Part shown: in pieces, positions 25,987 to 35,001 of the stretch
How the letters are laid out: every line of letters starts with the position of its first letter
Numbering within the stretch: the first letter of the stretch is position 1
The notes under the pieces: model-generated
Databases searched by the model: none
Told to the model about the DNA's origin: nothing
The model's input: the letters and a program-made list of their open reading frames with translations, nothing else
Position numbers and translations under genes: made by a program
Source: Acetitomaculum ruminis DSM 5522
GTDB taxonomy: Bacteria > Bacillota > Clostridia > Lachnospirales > Lachnospiraceae
Reading direction: 5' to 3'
Assembly (NCBI RefSeq): GCF_900112085.1
Contig: NZ_FOJY01000007.1
Location: 1-64,000, forward strand
DNA: 64,000 bases

Positions 25987-26742
25987 ATGCAGTCGTATTC
26001 AGCACTTTCTAAATTATATGATGTTTTCATGGATAATGTGCCTTATAATGAATGGGCAGAATTTTTGAAGGAAGAATTGTATAAAGAGGATATTAGAGAG
26101 GGATTACTTCTTGATCTTGGATGTGGTACCGGGAAAATGACCAATATTTTTTCGGATATGGGATATGATATGACCGGTATTGACAATTCTACTTATATGT
26201 TAGAAGAGGCCATTAGTACAAGGGGTGAAAGAGATATATTATATCTTTGCCAGAATATGCAGGAATTTGAACTTTATGGTACTGTTAAAGCAGTATTTAG
26301 TGTTTGTGATTGCATAAATTATATTCTTTCAAAAGATGAACTTGTAAATTGTTTTAAATTAGTAAACAATTATCTTGATCCAAAAGGTTTATTTATTTTT
26401 GATTTCAACACGAAATATAAATATAAAGAATTGATAGGAGAACAGACTATTGCTGAAAACAGAGATGAAGGAAGCTTTATCTGGGATAACTATTATTATG
26501 AGGATTCAGACATAAATGAATATGAGCTTACTATTTTCTTGAAAAGAGAAGATGGCTTATATGAAAAGTTTGAAGAACTTCATCAGCAAAAAGGATATGA
26601 TTTTGATGAAATGAAAGCTTTGGTTGAAGAAGCCGGGCTTTTATTTGTTAAGGCCTATGATGGCTACAAAAATGAAGATGTAAATGACAAATCTGAAAGA
26701 ATTGTAATGATTTGTAGAGAAAATGGAAAAATTGGAGGATAA
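25987..26742 (+). CDS. Class I SAM-dependent methyltransferase
   Basis: A 251-residue Rossmann-fold methyltransferase. The SAM-binding motif I is 'LLLDLGCGTGKMTNIF' near residue 43, followed by 'MTGIDNSTYMLEEA' with the ribose-binding acidic residue and 'FSVCDCINYILS'. I use the ATG at 25987, which follows GGAGG by 4 bases; an ATG at 25975 overlaps that site. The family (YqeM-like) methylates unknown substrates in Firmicutes. It lies between the small exporter and hslO, and its 3' end abuts the hslO start. Confidence 0.85.
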   Translation: MQSYSALSKLYDVFMDNVPYNEWAEFLKEELYKEDIREGLLLDLGCGTGKMTNIFSDMGYDMTGIDNSTYMLEEAISTRGERDILYLCQNMQEFELYGTVKAVFSVCDCINYILSKDELVNCFKLVNNYLDPKGLFIFDFNTKYKYKELIGEQTIAENRDEGSFIWDNYYYEDSDINEYELTIFLKREDGLYEKFEELHQQKGYDFDEMKALVEEAGLLFVKAYDGYKNEDVNDKSERIVMICRENGKIGG

Positions 26743-26743
26743 A

Positions 26744-27622
26744 ATGTCAGATTATATTGTTAGAGCCACTGCAGCAGATGATTCAATAAGAGCATTTGCC
26801 ATGACAGGAAGAGAAACTGTAGAATTTGCCAGAAAGGCCCATGAAACCAGTCCTGTAGTAACAGCTGCTTTAGGAAGATTATTGTGCGCCGGAGCCATGA
26901 TGGGAAGCATGATGAAAGGCGAAAAAGATGTTCTTACATTAATGGTAAGAGGCACAGGACCAATAAAGGGAATGACAGTTACTGCAAAATCAAATGGTTT
27001 TGTTAAAGGATATCCCCAGGAGCCTGTAGTGCTTTTACCTGCTAGAGAAAGTGATGGAAAACTGGATGTTGGAGCTGCCGTAGGTGGTGGATATTTAACA
27101 GTAATAAAGGATTTAGGTTTAAAAGAACCATATTCCGGTCAGGTTCCCCTTAGAACCGGCGAAATTGCAGAGGATCTTACCTATTATTTTGCTGAATCAG
27201 AACAGGTTGCTTCATCAGTAGGTTTAGGGGTTTTAATGGAAAAGAACAATACTGTTAAACAGGCCGGGGGATTTATAATACAGCTCATGCCTGATGTAAC
27301 AGATGAGGTTATTGATGCTTTGGAAAAGAAAATATCAACAATTAGCTCAGTTACCACAATGCTTGATAACGGATATACTCCTGAAAAAATACTAGAGGAA
27401 ATCCTTGGGGATTTTGATTTACATATTTATGAGGAACGCATTGAAACCGGCTTTAAATGCGACTGTTCAAGACGAAAGGTGGAAAAGGTGCTCCATGGAA
27501 TTGACAAGCATGAATTACAAAATATGATTGATGATGACATACCTGTAGGGGTGGAATGTCATTTTTGTAATACAAAATATCTGTTTAGTAAAGATGAACT
27601 AAGGAGGATATTAGTTGAATGA
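26744..27622 (+). CDS. hslO: Hsp33 redox-regulated chaperone
   Basis: A 292-residue holdase chaperone activated by oxidation. The C-terminal zinc switch is complete, with CxC in 'FKCDCSRRK' and CxxC in 'VECHFCNTKY'. The N-terminal substrate domain has 'ARKAHETSPVVTAALGRLL' and the 'GDGPIKG'-like segment 'GTGPIKGMTV'. I use ATG 26744 after GGAGG, not the upstream ATG at 26723. It overlaps nadE by four bases (ATGA), so the two are translationally coupled. In an anaerobe it guards proteins during oxygen or disulfide stress. Confidence 0.95.
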   Translation: MSDYIVRATAADDSIRAFAMTGRETVEFARKAHETSPVVTAALGRLLCAGAMMGSMMKGEKDVLTLMVRGTGPIKGMTVTAKSNGFVKGYPQEPVVLLPARESDGKLDVGAAVGGGYLTVIKDLGLKEPYSGQVPLRTGEIAEDLTYYFAESEQVASSVGLGVLMEKNNTVKQAGGFIIQLMPDVTDEVIDALEKKISTISSVTTMLDNGYTPEKILEEILGDFDLHIYEERIETGFKCDCSRRKVEKVLHGIDKHELQNMIDDDIPVGVECHFCNTKYLFSKDELRRILVE

Positions 27623-29532
27623 AAAACGGATTTTTAAAAGTTGCAGCAGCATCACTTTCTTTAAAAGTTGCAGATACCGAATATAACAGCGAAGAAATTA
27701 TAAAAAATGCAATAGCAGCCGGAAAGATGGGTGCTAAAATTATTGTTTTTCCTGAGCTTTGCATTAGTGGATATACCTGTAATGATTTGTTTTTACAGGA
27801 ACTTTTGTTAAAAAAATCAATGGATTCATTATTTGATATTGCAAAAAAGACCACTTCAATAGATGCACTTATTTTTCTGGGGCTTCCTTTTAATTATAAG
27901 GGAAAGCTTTATAATGTGGCTGCTGCCATAAAAGACGGAAAAATACTGGGTCTTGTTCCAAAACGATTTTTCCCGAACTATTCTGAATATTATGAATTAA
28001 GACATTTTACCAAAGGGGATAAAAAGGTTACGATGGTAAAATTAAGTGAAGATGTGGAAGTCCCTTTTGGAAGCAATATTATGTTTGAATGCCGGTCTAT
28101 GCCGGAATTAAGGGTTGCTGCTGAGATTTGTGAAGATGTCTGGGTAGCTGATTCACCTGGTATTAGCCATGCATTAAATGGTGCAAATGTTATAGTAAAT
28201 ACCTCTGCCAGTGATGAAACTGTTGGAAAAGATACATATAGAAGACAGCTGATTTCAAGCCAGAGTGCAAGACTTATTTGTGCTTATATTTATGCTAATG
28301 CCGGTGAAGGAGAATCTACTCAGGATTTGGTATTTGGCGGTCAAAACATAATCTGTGAAAATGGAATAGTTTTATCTGAGGCAGAAAGATTTAAAAATAA
28401 AATAATATATGCTGATATAGATATTGAAAGACTTGTCCATGAAAGAAGAAGAATGAATTCTTTTGAGCTTCGGGATGATGATTATGTAAGGGTTGATTTT
28501 GATTTGAAAAATGAAGAGACAAAGCTGGAGCGTTTTGTTGATCCAAAACCCTTCGTTCCCGGTGATGTTAAAGAAAGAAGCAAAAGATGCGAAGAAATTC
28601 TTAATATTCAATCTATGGGATTAAAGAAAAGAATTGTGCATACAGGTTGTAAATGCCCTGTTGTAGGTATTTCAGGAGGTCTTGACTCTACTTTGGCTTT
28701 AATAGTTACTGTAAGGGCTATGGATATGGCAGGTCTTGACAGAAGTAATATTTTAAGCGTAACAATGCCTTGCTTTGGAACTACTAACCGTACCTATAAC
28801 AATGCTGTTGCTCTTACAAAAAAGCTGGGAGCAACTTTGAAAGAGGTAAATATTAAAGATGCAGTAAATATACATTTCAGAGATATAGGCCATGATGACA
28901 GTATTCATGATGTTACCTATGAAAATGGTCAGGCCAGGGAGAGAACCCAGATTCTTATGGATCTTGCTAATAAAAACAATGGAATGGTAATTGGCACGGG
29001 AGATATGTCTGAACTGGCTTTGGGCTGGGCAACCTATAATGGCGACCATATGTCTATGTACGGTGTTAATGTTTCAATTCCTAAAACTTTGGTTAGACAT
29101 CTGGTTAGATATTATGCTGATACCTGTAATGATAAAGAGTTGGCAGATATTTTATATGATGTATTGGATACACCTGTAAGTCCTGAGTTATTGCCACCTA
29201 AAGAAGGAGAGATAGCCCAAAAAACAGAAGATTTGGTTGGGCCTTATGAGCTTCATGACTTCTTTTTGTATTATGTTTTGCGTTTCGGATTTTCTCCGAA
29301 AAAGATTTACAGACTTGCAAGGATTGCTTTTGAGGAAAAATATGATGCTTCGGTTATTTTTAAATGGTTAAAAACCTTTTATTCAAGATTTTTTGCCCAG
29401 CAGTTTAAGCGTTCCTGCTTACCTGACGGGCCAAAGGTTGGTTCTGTGGCAGTTTCTCCAAGGGGTGATTTAAGGATGCCAAGTGATGCAAGTAAAAACA
29501 TCTGGATGAAAGAATTAGAAGAAATAAAATAA
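27619..29532 (+). CDS. nadE: Glutamine-dependent NAD+ synthetase
   Basis: A 637-residue two-domain enzyme. Residues about 1-270 are a nitrilase-type glutaminase with Glu in 'FPELCISGY', Lys in 'VPKRFFPN' and nucleophile Cys in 'AAEICEDVW'. The C-terminal half is the synthetase, with the P-loop-like 'GISGGLDSTLAL' and 'VIGTGDMSELALG'. It makes NAD from deamido-NAD, ATP and glutamine. The length matches the bacterial glutamine-dependent type. It overlaps hslO by four bases and is 18 bases before glpK. Confidence 0.95.
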   Translation: MKNGFLKVAAASLSLKVADTEYNSEEIIKNAIAAGKMGAKIIVFPELCISGYTCNDLFLQELLLKKSMDSLFDIAKKTTSIDALIFLGLPFNYKGKLYNVAAAIKDGKILGLVPKRFFPNYSEYYELRHFTKGDKKVTMVKLSEDVEVPFGSNIMFECRSMPELRVAAEICEDVWVADSPGISHALNGANVIVNTSASDETVGKDTYRRQLISSQSARLICAYIYANAGEGESTQDLVFGGQNIICENGIVLSEAERFKNKIIYADIDIERLVHERRRMNSFELRDDDYVRVDFDLKNEETKLERFVDPKPFVPGDVKERSKRCEEILNIQSMGLKKRIVHTGCKCPVVGISGGLDSTLALIVTVRAMDMAGLDRSNILSVTMPCFGTTNRTYNNAVALTKKLGATLKEVNIKDAVNIHFRDIGHDDSIHDVTYENGQARERTQILMDLANKNNGMVIGTGDMSELALGWATYNGDHMSMYGVNVSIPKTLVRHLVRYYADTCNDKELADILYDVLDTPVSPELLPPKEGEIAQKTEDLVGPYELHDFFLYYVLRFGFSPKKIYRLARIAFEEKYDASVIFKWLKTFYSRFFAQQFKRSCLPDGPKVGSVAVSPRGDLRMPSDASKNIWMKELEEIK

Positions 29533-29550
29533 TCTAAGGCGGTATTTAAC

Positions 29551-31041
29551 ATGGATAAATATTTAATGGCACTGGATCAGGGAACTACCAGTTCCAGATG
29601 TATTATTTTTGATAAAAGCGGAAACATTATCAGTGTAGCTCAAAAGGAGTTTCGACAGATATTTCCAAACCCAGGCTGGGTGGAACATGACCCTATGGAA
29701 ATATATTCTTCTCAAAGGGCAGTTATGGCAGAAGCTATGAGCTTTGCCGACTTGAAAAGTTCGGATATAGATTCCATTGGTATAACAAACCAGAGAGAAA
29801 CAACGATTCTTTGGGATAAAAACACCGGAAAACCGGTTTATAATGCAATAGTTTGGCAATGCAGAAGAACAGCAGGCATTATAGATTCTTTGAAAAATGA
29901 TGCAAATAGTATTCAAGAAAAGACCGGACTTATTCCGGATGCATATTTTTCTGCTACAAAGATAAAATGGATACTTGATAATGTAGAGGGAGTAAGACAA
30001 AGAGCCCAAAAAGGGGAAATTCTCTTTGGAACCGTTGATACCTGGCTTGTGTGGAACCTTACAGGAAGAAAGGTTCATGTAACGGATTACACCAATGCAT
30101 CAAGGACGATGCTTTATAATATACACACTTTAGAATGGGATAAGTATATTTTAAATCTTCTTGATATTCCGGAAAACATTCTTCCAAAGGTAATGCCTTC
30201 TTCTTATGAATACGGAAGCACAGACCCGGAAATAACAGGTGGAGCCATTAAAATAGCAGGAATGGCAGGCGACCAGCAGGCTGCTTTGTTTGGACAATGC
30301 TGTTTTAATGAAGGCGATGTTAAAAACACTTATGGTACAGGTTGCTTTTTGTTAATGAATACGGGAGAAAGGGCTGTATATTCAAAAGAAGGATTATTAA
30401 CAACAATAGCAATAGGAATGGAAGACAGGATAGAATATGCCCTTGAAGGCAGTGTTTTTGTGGCCGGAGCCACCATTCAATGGCTAAGGGATGAATTAAA
30501 GCTTATTGAAACAGCAGCCTAGTCAGAAGAATACTGTAGGCAGGTAGAGGATACTGCTGGGGTATATCTGGTACCGGCATTTACCGGTTTGGGTGCACCA
30601 TATTGGGATCAGTATGCAAGAGGAAGTATAATTGGTCTTACCAGAGGAAGTAAAAAGGCTCATATTATTAGGGCTGCGGTTGAATCCCTGGCTTATCAGG
30701 TTTTGGACTTAATAAAGGCAATGGAAAAAACCTCTTCCATAAAATTATCAGAACTAAAAGTAGACGGGGGAGCCAGTGCAAACGACTTTTTGATGCAGTT
30801 TCAGGCAGATATTTTAAATGCAGCAGTGAAAAGACCAAAATGCATTGAAACCACTGCTTTAGGAGCATCATATCTTGCAGGTCTGGCTACAGGTTATTAC
30901 AAAAGTAAGGAAGATATAAAAAAGAACTGGATGCTACAAAGGGAATTTAAGCCAGAAATGGAAGAAAAAAATAGAGAAAAAATAGTTTCCGGTTGGCATA
31001 AGGCTGTAAAAAGAAGCCTTCACTGGGAAGAAGAAGTATAA
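29551..31041 (+). pseudogene. glpK: Glycerol kinase, interrupted by an in-frame amber codon
   Basis: The frame encodes a full-length glycerol kinase (496 codons plus stop), but codon 324 (30520-30522) is TAG. Up to that point it reads '[19 protein letters not shown]' near the start, then '[13 protein letters not shown]' and '[11 protein letters not shown]'. The same frame then continues with '[20 protein letters not shown]' and '[11 protein letters not shown]', all normal FGGY-family motifs. One base change would restore it. TAG ends other genes here (9672, 24239, 25457, 59342), so general reassignment is unlikely. Explanations are a recent nonsense mutation, a sequencing error, or suppression. 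Any truncated product would lack the C-terminal ATP domain. Confidence 0.85.
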
Positions 31042-31046
31042 AAAAA

Positions 31047-31097
31047 GGGCTGTCGCAAAAAGATGAATAAATCATCCTGGCGATAGCCCGTTTTTTT
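31047..31097. terminator. Bidirectional terminator between glpK and the sigma-like gene
   Basis: GGGCTGTCGC pairs with GCGATAGCCC and is flanked by AAAAAA on the left and TTTTTTT on the right, so it can serve both converging genes. Confidence 0.88.
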
Positions 31098-31101
31098 ATG
31101 A

Positions 31102-31848
31102 TTAATTTTGTTTTTTATGAAGATTTAAAATGTCATTAATTTCATTTTCATCCATTTTTGTATATTCAGCCAATTCCTTAACAGAAGGAGCGTGTCCATT
31201 TTCCTTTTCTAAAAGTCTTGCTGCTTCATTTAAAAGATTGCTTTTAACAAGAATGGAGTTTTCTGCTCCGTTTAATTCATTTTCGGCATCTATAGTCTTA
31301 ACAATAGCCATTTTAATGGCTTCATCAATGTATTCAATATAATCTTTCGGGTCTTCAATATCAGCTATATTTTTAACTGCATATATGATACCAAGATTAG
31401 CTTCGGAAATAAGATCCTCCAAAAATACTCCCTGATTAATGTAATTAATAGCTATGGGATATACTCTTTTTGACATAACTTCAATGAATTTTGAAATTGC
31501 ATCATTTTCATTGTTTTTTACCTGATAACATAAGGCTTGCATTTCACCATCATTTAAATCAGGAATCTCTTCTAGGTCTTTTAAGTACATATTTATATAG
31601 GCTTCATCTTGAGCACCGATAGTATTTTCTTTGGGAGATTGAATTTCTTCTTTGCCTGAAAAGGCATAACCCTTTATTGTAATGTGCTCTTTTGAAAGAT
31701 ATTGAAAAATATATTCAAAATTTTCTTCATTAAGTTCCATAGAAGAAAAAAATTGTCTTATTTCATCAGTAGTGAGAGTGTAGTCATTTGTGGCTGCTAT
31801 ATTTTTCAGGTCATTAAGCAATTCCATAAATTTACCCGGATCAAGCAT
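31102..31848 (-). CDS. Sigma-70-like protein without region 4
   Basis: A 248-residue protein resembling part of a primary sigma factor. Residues 1-60 resemble region 1.1; 'EAYINMYLKDLEEIPDL' matches region 1.2, and a weak region 2 follows with 'FLEDLISEANLGIIYAV' near residue 145. The end, 'ENGHAPSVKELAEYTKMDEN', is region 3-like. The -35-binding region 4 is absent and the promoter-melting aromatic residues are not clear. I use ATG 31848, with GAGGAGG just upstream, although the frame opens 22 codons earlier. It overlaps the end of the PucR-type gene by 8 bases, so they are coupled. It may be an RNA polymerase modulator or a degenerate sigma factor. Confidence 0.7.
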   Translation of the reverse strand: MLDPGKFMELLNDLKNIAATNDYTLTTDEIRQFFSSMELNEENFEYIFQYLSKEHITIKGYAFSGKEEIQSPKENTIGAQDEAYINMYLKDLEEIPDLNDGEMQALCYQVKNNENDAISKFIEVMSKRVYPIAINYINQGVFLEDLISEANLGIIYAVKNIADIEDPKDYIEYIDEAIKMAIVKTIDAENELNGAENSILVKSNLLNEAARLLEKENGHAPSVKELAEYTKMDENEINDILNLHKKQN

Positions 31849-33373
31849 TATTTTCCTCCTCTGTATTTTCTGTTTCTTTTTGTGATTGAACTTTTTCCTG
31901 TGTATTTTCAGCAAGGCGTAAAATCATAAGAGATAGAAGTATGTGTTCTCTCTCGTCAGGATCTTCCATATCTGTGTCCATTATTTCAGTAATTCGTTCG
32001 ATTCTGTAAAAAAGTGTATTTCTGTGCAGATACATCATTTTTGCAGTTTGAGTAAGTCGCCTTTCATTTCTTAGATAATAATGCAAGGTTTCAAGAAATT
32101 TAGTACCGTGCTCATTATCATAATCCAGTAATTTTTTTACTGCCGGATGGCACAAATGCAAATCGAAAAAAGTAGGTGCATAGGTCACGCTGACATGATC
32201 CCATATATAATCTATGCAATGACTAATAGTGCCTGCTTCCTGTTTACCAAGGTTTAAGGCAAGCTCTGCCTGTTTGTAGTAAACGGAAACATCATCAAGG
32301 TTAGAAAACTGAAAACTTGCACCACAGATAAAGTCACTTTTCATTAGAAGAGCTGATAAATCCTCCTCCAACTTTGAAACATTACACAAGCTACAATTTA
32401 CAATATAAAAAATATCCTGATCGTATTCAAAAGATATTCCTGAATTCATTATGGATGGAATTCTGTTAGCAAGAGCCCTTGTGGAAACAAGGTCATGAGA
32501 ACGGTTTTTAATTTTATAAATGATAAAATTAGAATGCAGTTCCCAGCCGATAGGTTTAAGTAATTGAGTTTTTTTTGCATCGGCTACCTCTATACCCTTT
32601 AAAATACGGTTGAACATATTTACACCAGGGTTAAATTCCGGAATGTCCAGTTGCATAATCATCAATTTTGATATGGCAGATAAAAATATCTGAGTAAGCT
32701 GAATAGTATGCTCCTGAAGAAATGAATCCTTTTCCAAAATTACAAGAACACCTTTCTTTTCATTATTAAAAGAAATGGTGGATGTAAGAGTTTTACATTT
32801 AAATACTTCATTATAGTATATTACCGGTTTTTCGGAATTATCAAATATATCAATTAAATGAGGGATTTTTTTGATTTTACCGAGAGTATCCAAAGACATG
32901 ATACCATTCTTTTTCAAGTAGTCCCATTCATCATTTACCTGTCCCTCATCATATTGTTCTGACATTGCTACGAGATTGGAATAAGAATCTATAACAAATA
33001 CAGGATTTAAAAAAATACCCTGACTGAAATTTAAGAGTATTTGCGCAGTAATATCCTGTCTGTTATAGGATGTGATAATCTCTTCCCATTTGTTATAGTA
33101 ATCAAAAGCCTGTAAAATGTCATTAAATATTTGTTCCTTGTCCGTATCTTTTATACGAATCCAATCCGGACCACATACACATATTACCTGATTGCCCATT
33201 GAACCAATGAAACCATCGGCACTTCCTACATATATTAAATACGGGTAATAGGACATCTGACTTTCGATTGAAAACAGCCTGGCACCTTCTATAAGCATAT
33301 CACCATTGGTAACATTGGCAATAATGTCATATTTTGAGAGCCAGTTTTTTAAAATCCACATGCTGAGCTTCAT
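31841..33373 (-). CDS. PucR/CdaR-type transcriptional regulator
   Basis: A 510-residue regulator with the PucR C-terminal helix-turn-helix (PF13556) at about residues 425-485: 'LHYYLRNERRLTQTAKMMYL' followed by 'HRNTLFYRIERI'. The rest is a long sensory region without an obvious membrane segment, including a GGDEF-like or GAF-like middle part I cannot assign firmly. Members activate purine, glycolate or aromatic catabolism genes. It is divergent from the URO-D methyltransferase and MFS genes at 33669-36270 and likely controls them. AGGAGG lies 8 bases before the ATG. It is cotranscribed with the sigma-like gene. Confidence 0.83.
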   Translation of the reverse strand: MKLSMWILKNWLSKYDIIANVTNGDMLIEGARLFSIESQMSYYPYLIYVGSADGFIGSMGNQVICVCGPDWIRIKDTDKEQIFNDILQAFDYYNKWEEIITSYNRQDITAQILLNFSQGIFLNPVFVIDSYSNLVAMSEQYDEGQVNDEWDYLKKNGIMSLDTLGKIKKIPHLIDIFDNSEKPVIYYNEVFKCKTLTSTISFNNEKKGVLVILEKDSFLQEHTIQLTQIFLSAISKLMIMQLDIPEFNPGVNMFNRILKGIEVADAKKTQLLKPIGWELHSNFIIYKIKNRSHDLVSTRALANRIPSIMNSGISFEYDQDIFYIVNCSLCNVSKLEEDLSALLMKSDFICGASFQFSNLDDVSVYYKQAELALNLGKQEAGTISHCIDYIWDHVSVTYAPTFFDLHLCHPAVKKLLDYDNEHGTKFLETLHYYLRNERRLTQTAKMMYLHRNTLFYRIERITEIMDTDMEDPDEREHILLSLMILRLAENTQEKVQSQKETENTEEENNA

Positions 33374-33541
33374 ATTTAACCTCCTATACTATGCATTTTA
33401 CACGAAAAAGTTTCCTATTTCAATAAGAGATACCGTTCAATAATCCCAATAAAAAAACAATTTAAGTAAGGGACCATTGTTATTGGTGCAAAATGCCCGA
33501 GAGTTTAAAATAAATTTATTTTCATTTTGTAATCATATCCA

Positions 33542-33570
33542 TTGTATTTGCCGATTATTAAATATATACT
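33542..33570 (+). promoter_or_regulatory. Promoter candidate for the URO-D methyltransferase gene
   Basis: TTGTAT (33542-33547), a 17-bp spacer and TATACT (33565-33570) lie about 100 bases upstream of the start codon, in the divergent gap with the PucR-type gene. Confidence 0.5.
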
Positions 33571-33668
33571 ATAGAAGAGTCGAAAAGGTATTAAATTTAG
33601 TTAAAATTAACTAAAAGAATTTTAATTGGGTATGATTAAATTATTAAATTGGCAGGAGGGAAACAAAT

Positions 33669-34730
33669 ATGAGTAATTATCCATTTAGTGCGGAAGAATT
33701 ATCTGATGTTGGTATGTATCCGGCAGTGCCAGGACCATATGGTATGCCGACATTTCCAGCTAGAAAATTCAAAACACCTATCACACCAAAGGAAAATTTC
33801 AAATTGATGTGTGAAAAGAAGAAACCTGTATGGATACCAAATATTCCTACAGACTTCAACTGTATTCAACCGGAGTGTATGCCGGATGCTTATGCCAGAA
33901 ATCATGGGGGATTTGACTGGTTTGGCATTGATTGGGAGTTTGAACCTCTTACGGCAGCAGCTATGGTTAGACCAGGTACAAGAAGACTATCAGAAATTGA
34001 TAATTGGGAAGAAGAGTTGTTACCAAAATGGCCGGACTTAAATGTCATTGACTGGCAAAAGAACTATGATGAAATATATAAACCGGTTATCCAGGAAGAC
34101 AGAGCAACAATGTTCATTATAGTAAACGGTTTGTTTGAAAGAACTGCAGACCTTACAAGCTTTGAAGATACATTCTGTTATCTGTTAGAGGAGCCGGAAG
34201 CTCTTAATGCATTATACACGAAACTTACAGATTTTCATCTTGATCTTATGAAAATCGCTAAAGAGGTTTATGGTGCTGATGTTATTACCTTCCACGATGA
34301 CATGGGTTCACAAAAGAGTTCATTCATGTCACCGGATACTTACAAAGAAATACTGCTTCCACATTATAAGAGAATGAATGATGCAGCTCATGACATGGGG
34401 CTTTATGTAAATTATCATTCATGCGGTTCTGTTTCAAATCAGATAGAAAACTTCTGTGATGCAGGATTTGATTTCTGGGAAGGACAGGATGCTTGTAATG
34501 ACAAACAGGCAATTATGGATAAATATGGCGACAGAATGGGTCAGGTAAGTATATTTATGCCAGATCCTGCTGAAAGTGATGAAGATTTCGTAAAAGAAAT
34601 TGAAGAAAAAGTATATAAACTTGGTAAAACAGGTCGTTATATCACTTGGTTTGCAAATATGAATCCAAACAGAAGTGTAAACGGTGAAGAATTAATTTAT
34701 AAATTAAGCCGTGAATTATACAACGCATAA
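33669..34730 (+). CDS. URO-D family corrinoid methyltransferase (candidate MT I)
   Basis: A 353-residue TIM-barrel protein of the uroporphyrinogen decarboxylase superfamily, in the branch of corrinoid methyltransferases (MtaA, MtbA, CmuA, and O-demethylase MtvB-like proteins). The zinc motif HxCG is visible in 'VNYHSCGSVSNQ' near residue 254, with 'TFHDDMGSQKSSFMSPDTYK' upstream. A true UroD is unlikely: no other haem genes are near, and the zinc motif is absent from UroD. It lies beside the second MFS transporter and is divergent from a PucR-type regulator. I infer that it moves a methyl group from a substrate, possibly a methoxylated aromatic, to the corrinoid protein at 9040. The substrate is not known. 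Confidence 0.82.
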   Translation: MSNYPFSAEELSDVGMYPAVPGPYGMPTFPARKFKTPITPKENFKLMCEKKKPVWIPNIPTDFNCIQPECMPDAYARNHGGFDWFGIDWEFEPLTAAAMVRPGTRRLSEIDNWEEELLPKWPDLNVIDWQKNYDEIYKPVIQEDRATMFIIVNGLFERTADLTSFEDTFCYLLEEPEALNALYTKLTDFHLDLMKIAKEVYGADVITFHDDMGSQKSSFMSPDTYKEILLPHYKRMNDAAHDMGLYVNYHSCGSVSNQIENFCDAGFDFWEGQDACNDKQAIMDKYGDRMGQVSIFMPDPAESDEDFVKEIEEKVYKLGKTGRYITWFANMNPNRSVNGEELIYKLSRELYNA

Positions 34731-35001
34731 GAATGCAAAGTGAAACATGTTCACATAGCATACAGAAGCATTATTTGAGTTATTATTTTTGCAGAAGAGT
34801 CAGATCCGATGACTTATTTGGAGCTATATTAAAATAGACAATTATTAGATACTGAATAACTTTTGCAAAATATGATGAATTCAGATAGCAGTACAAAAAA
34901 TTAATTTATATTAAGGAGAGGGATTATATATAAAAAGGTATTTGTGCTGTTGCTTCAGAATCTTTAATATTATCTATACAGTTTTATAGGAGGGAAATAT
35001 T

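Noticed and set aside
29563-30078. Minus-strand open frame of 171 codons
   Set aside because: It is a shadow of glpK; no start signal or family match is seen.
30520-30522. Pyrrolysine codon in glpK
   Set aside because: Glycerol kinase is not known to need pyrrolysine, and TAG serves as an ordinary stop for several neighbouring genes.
33669-34730. True uroporphyrinogen decarboxylase (hemE)
   Set aside because: The HxCG zinc motif and neighbouring MFS and PucR genes fit the corrinoid methyltransferase branch instead; no other haem gene is near.
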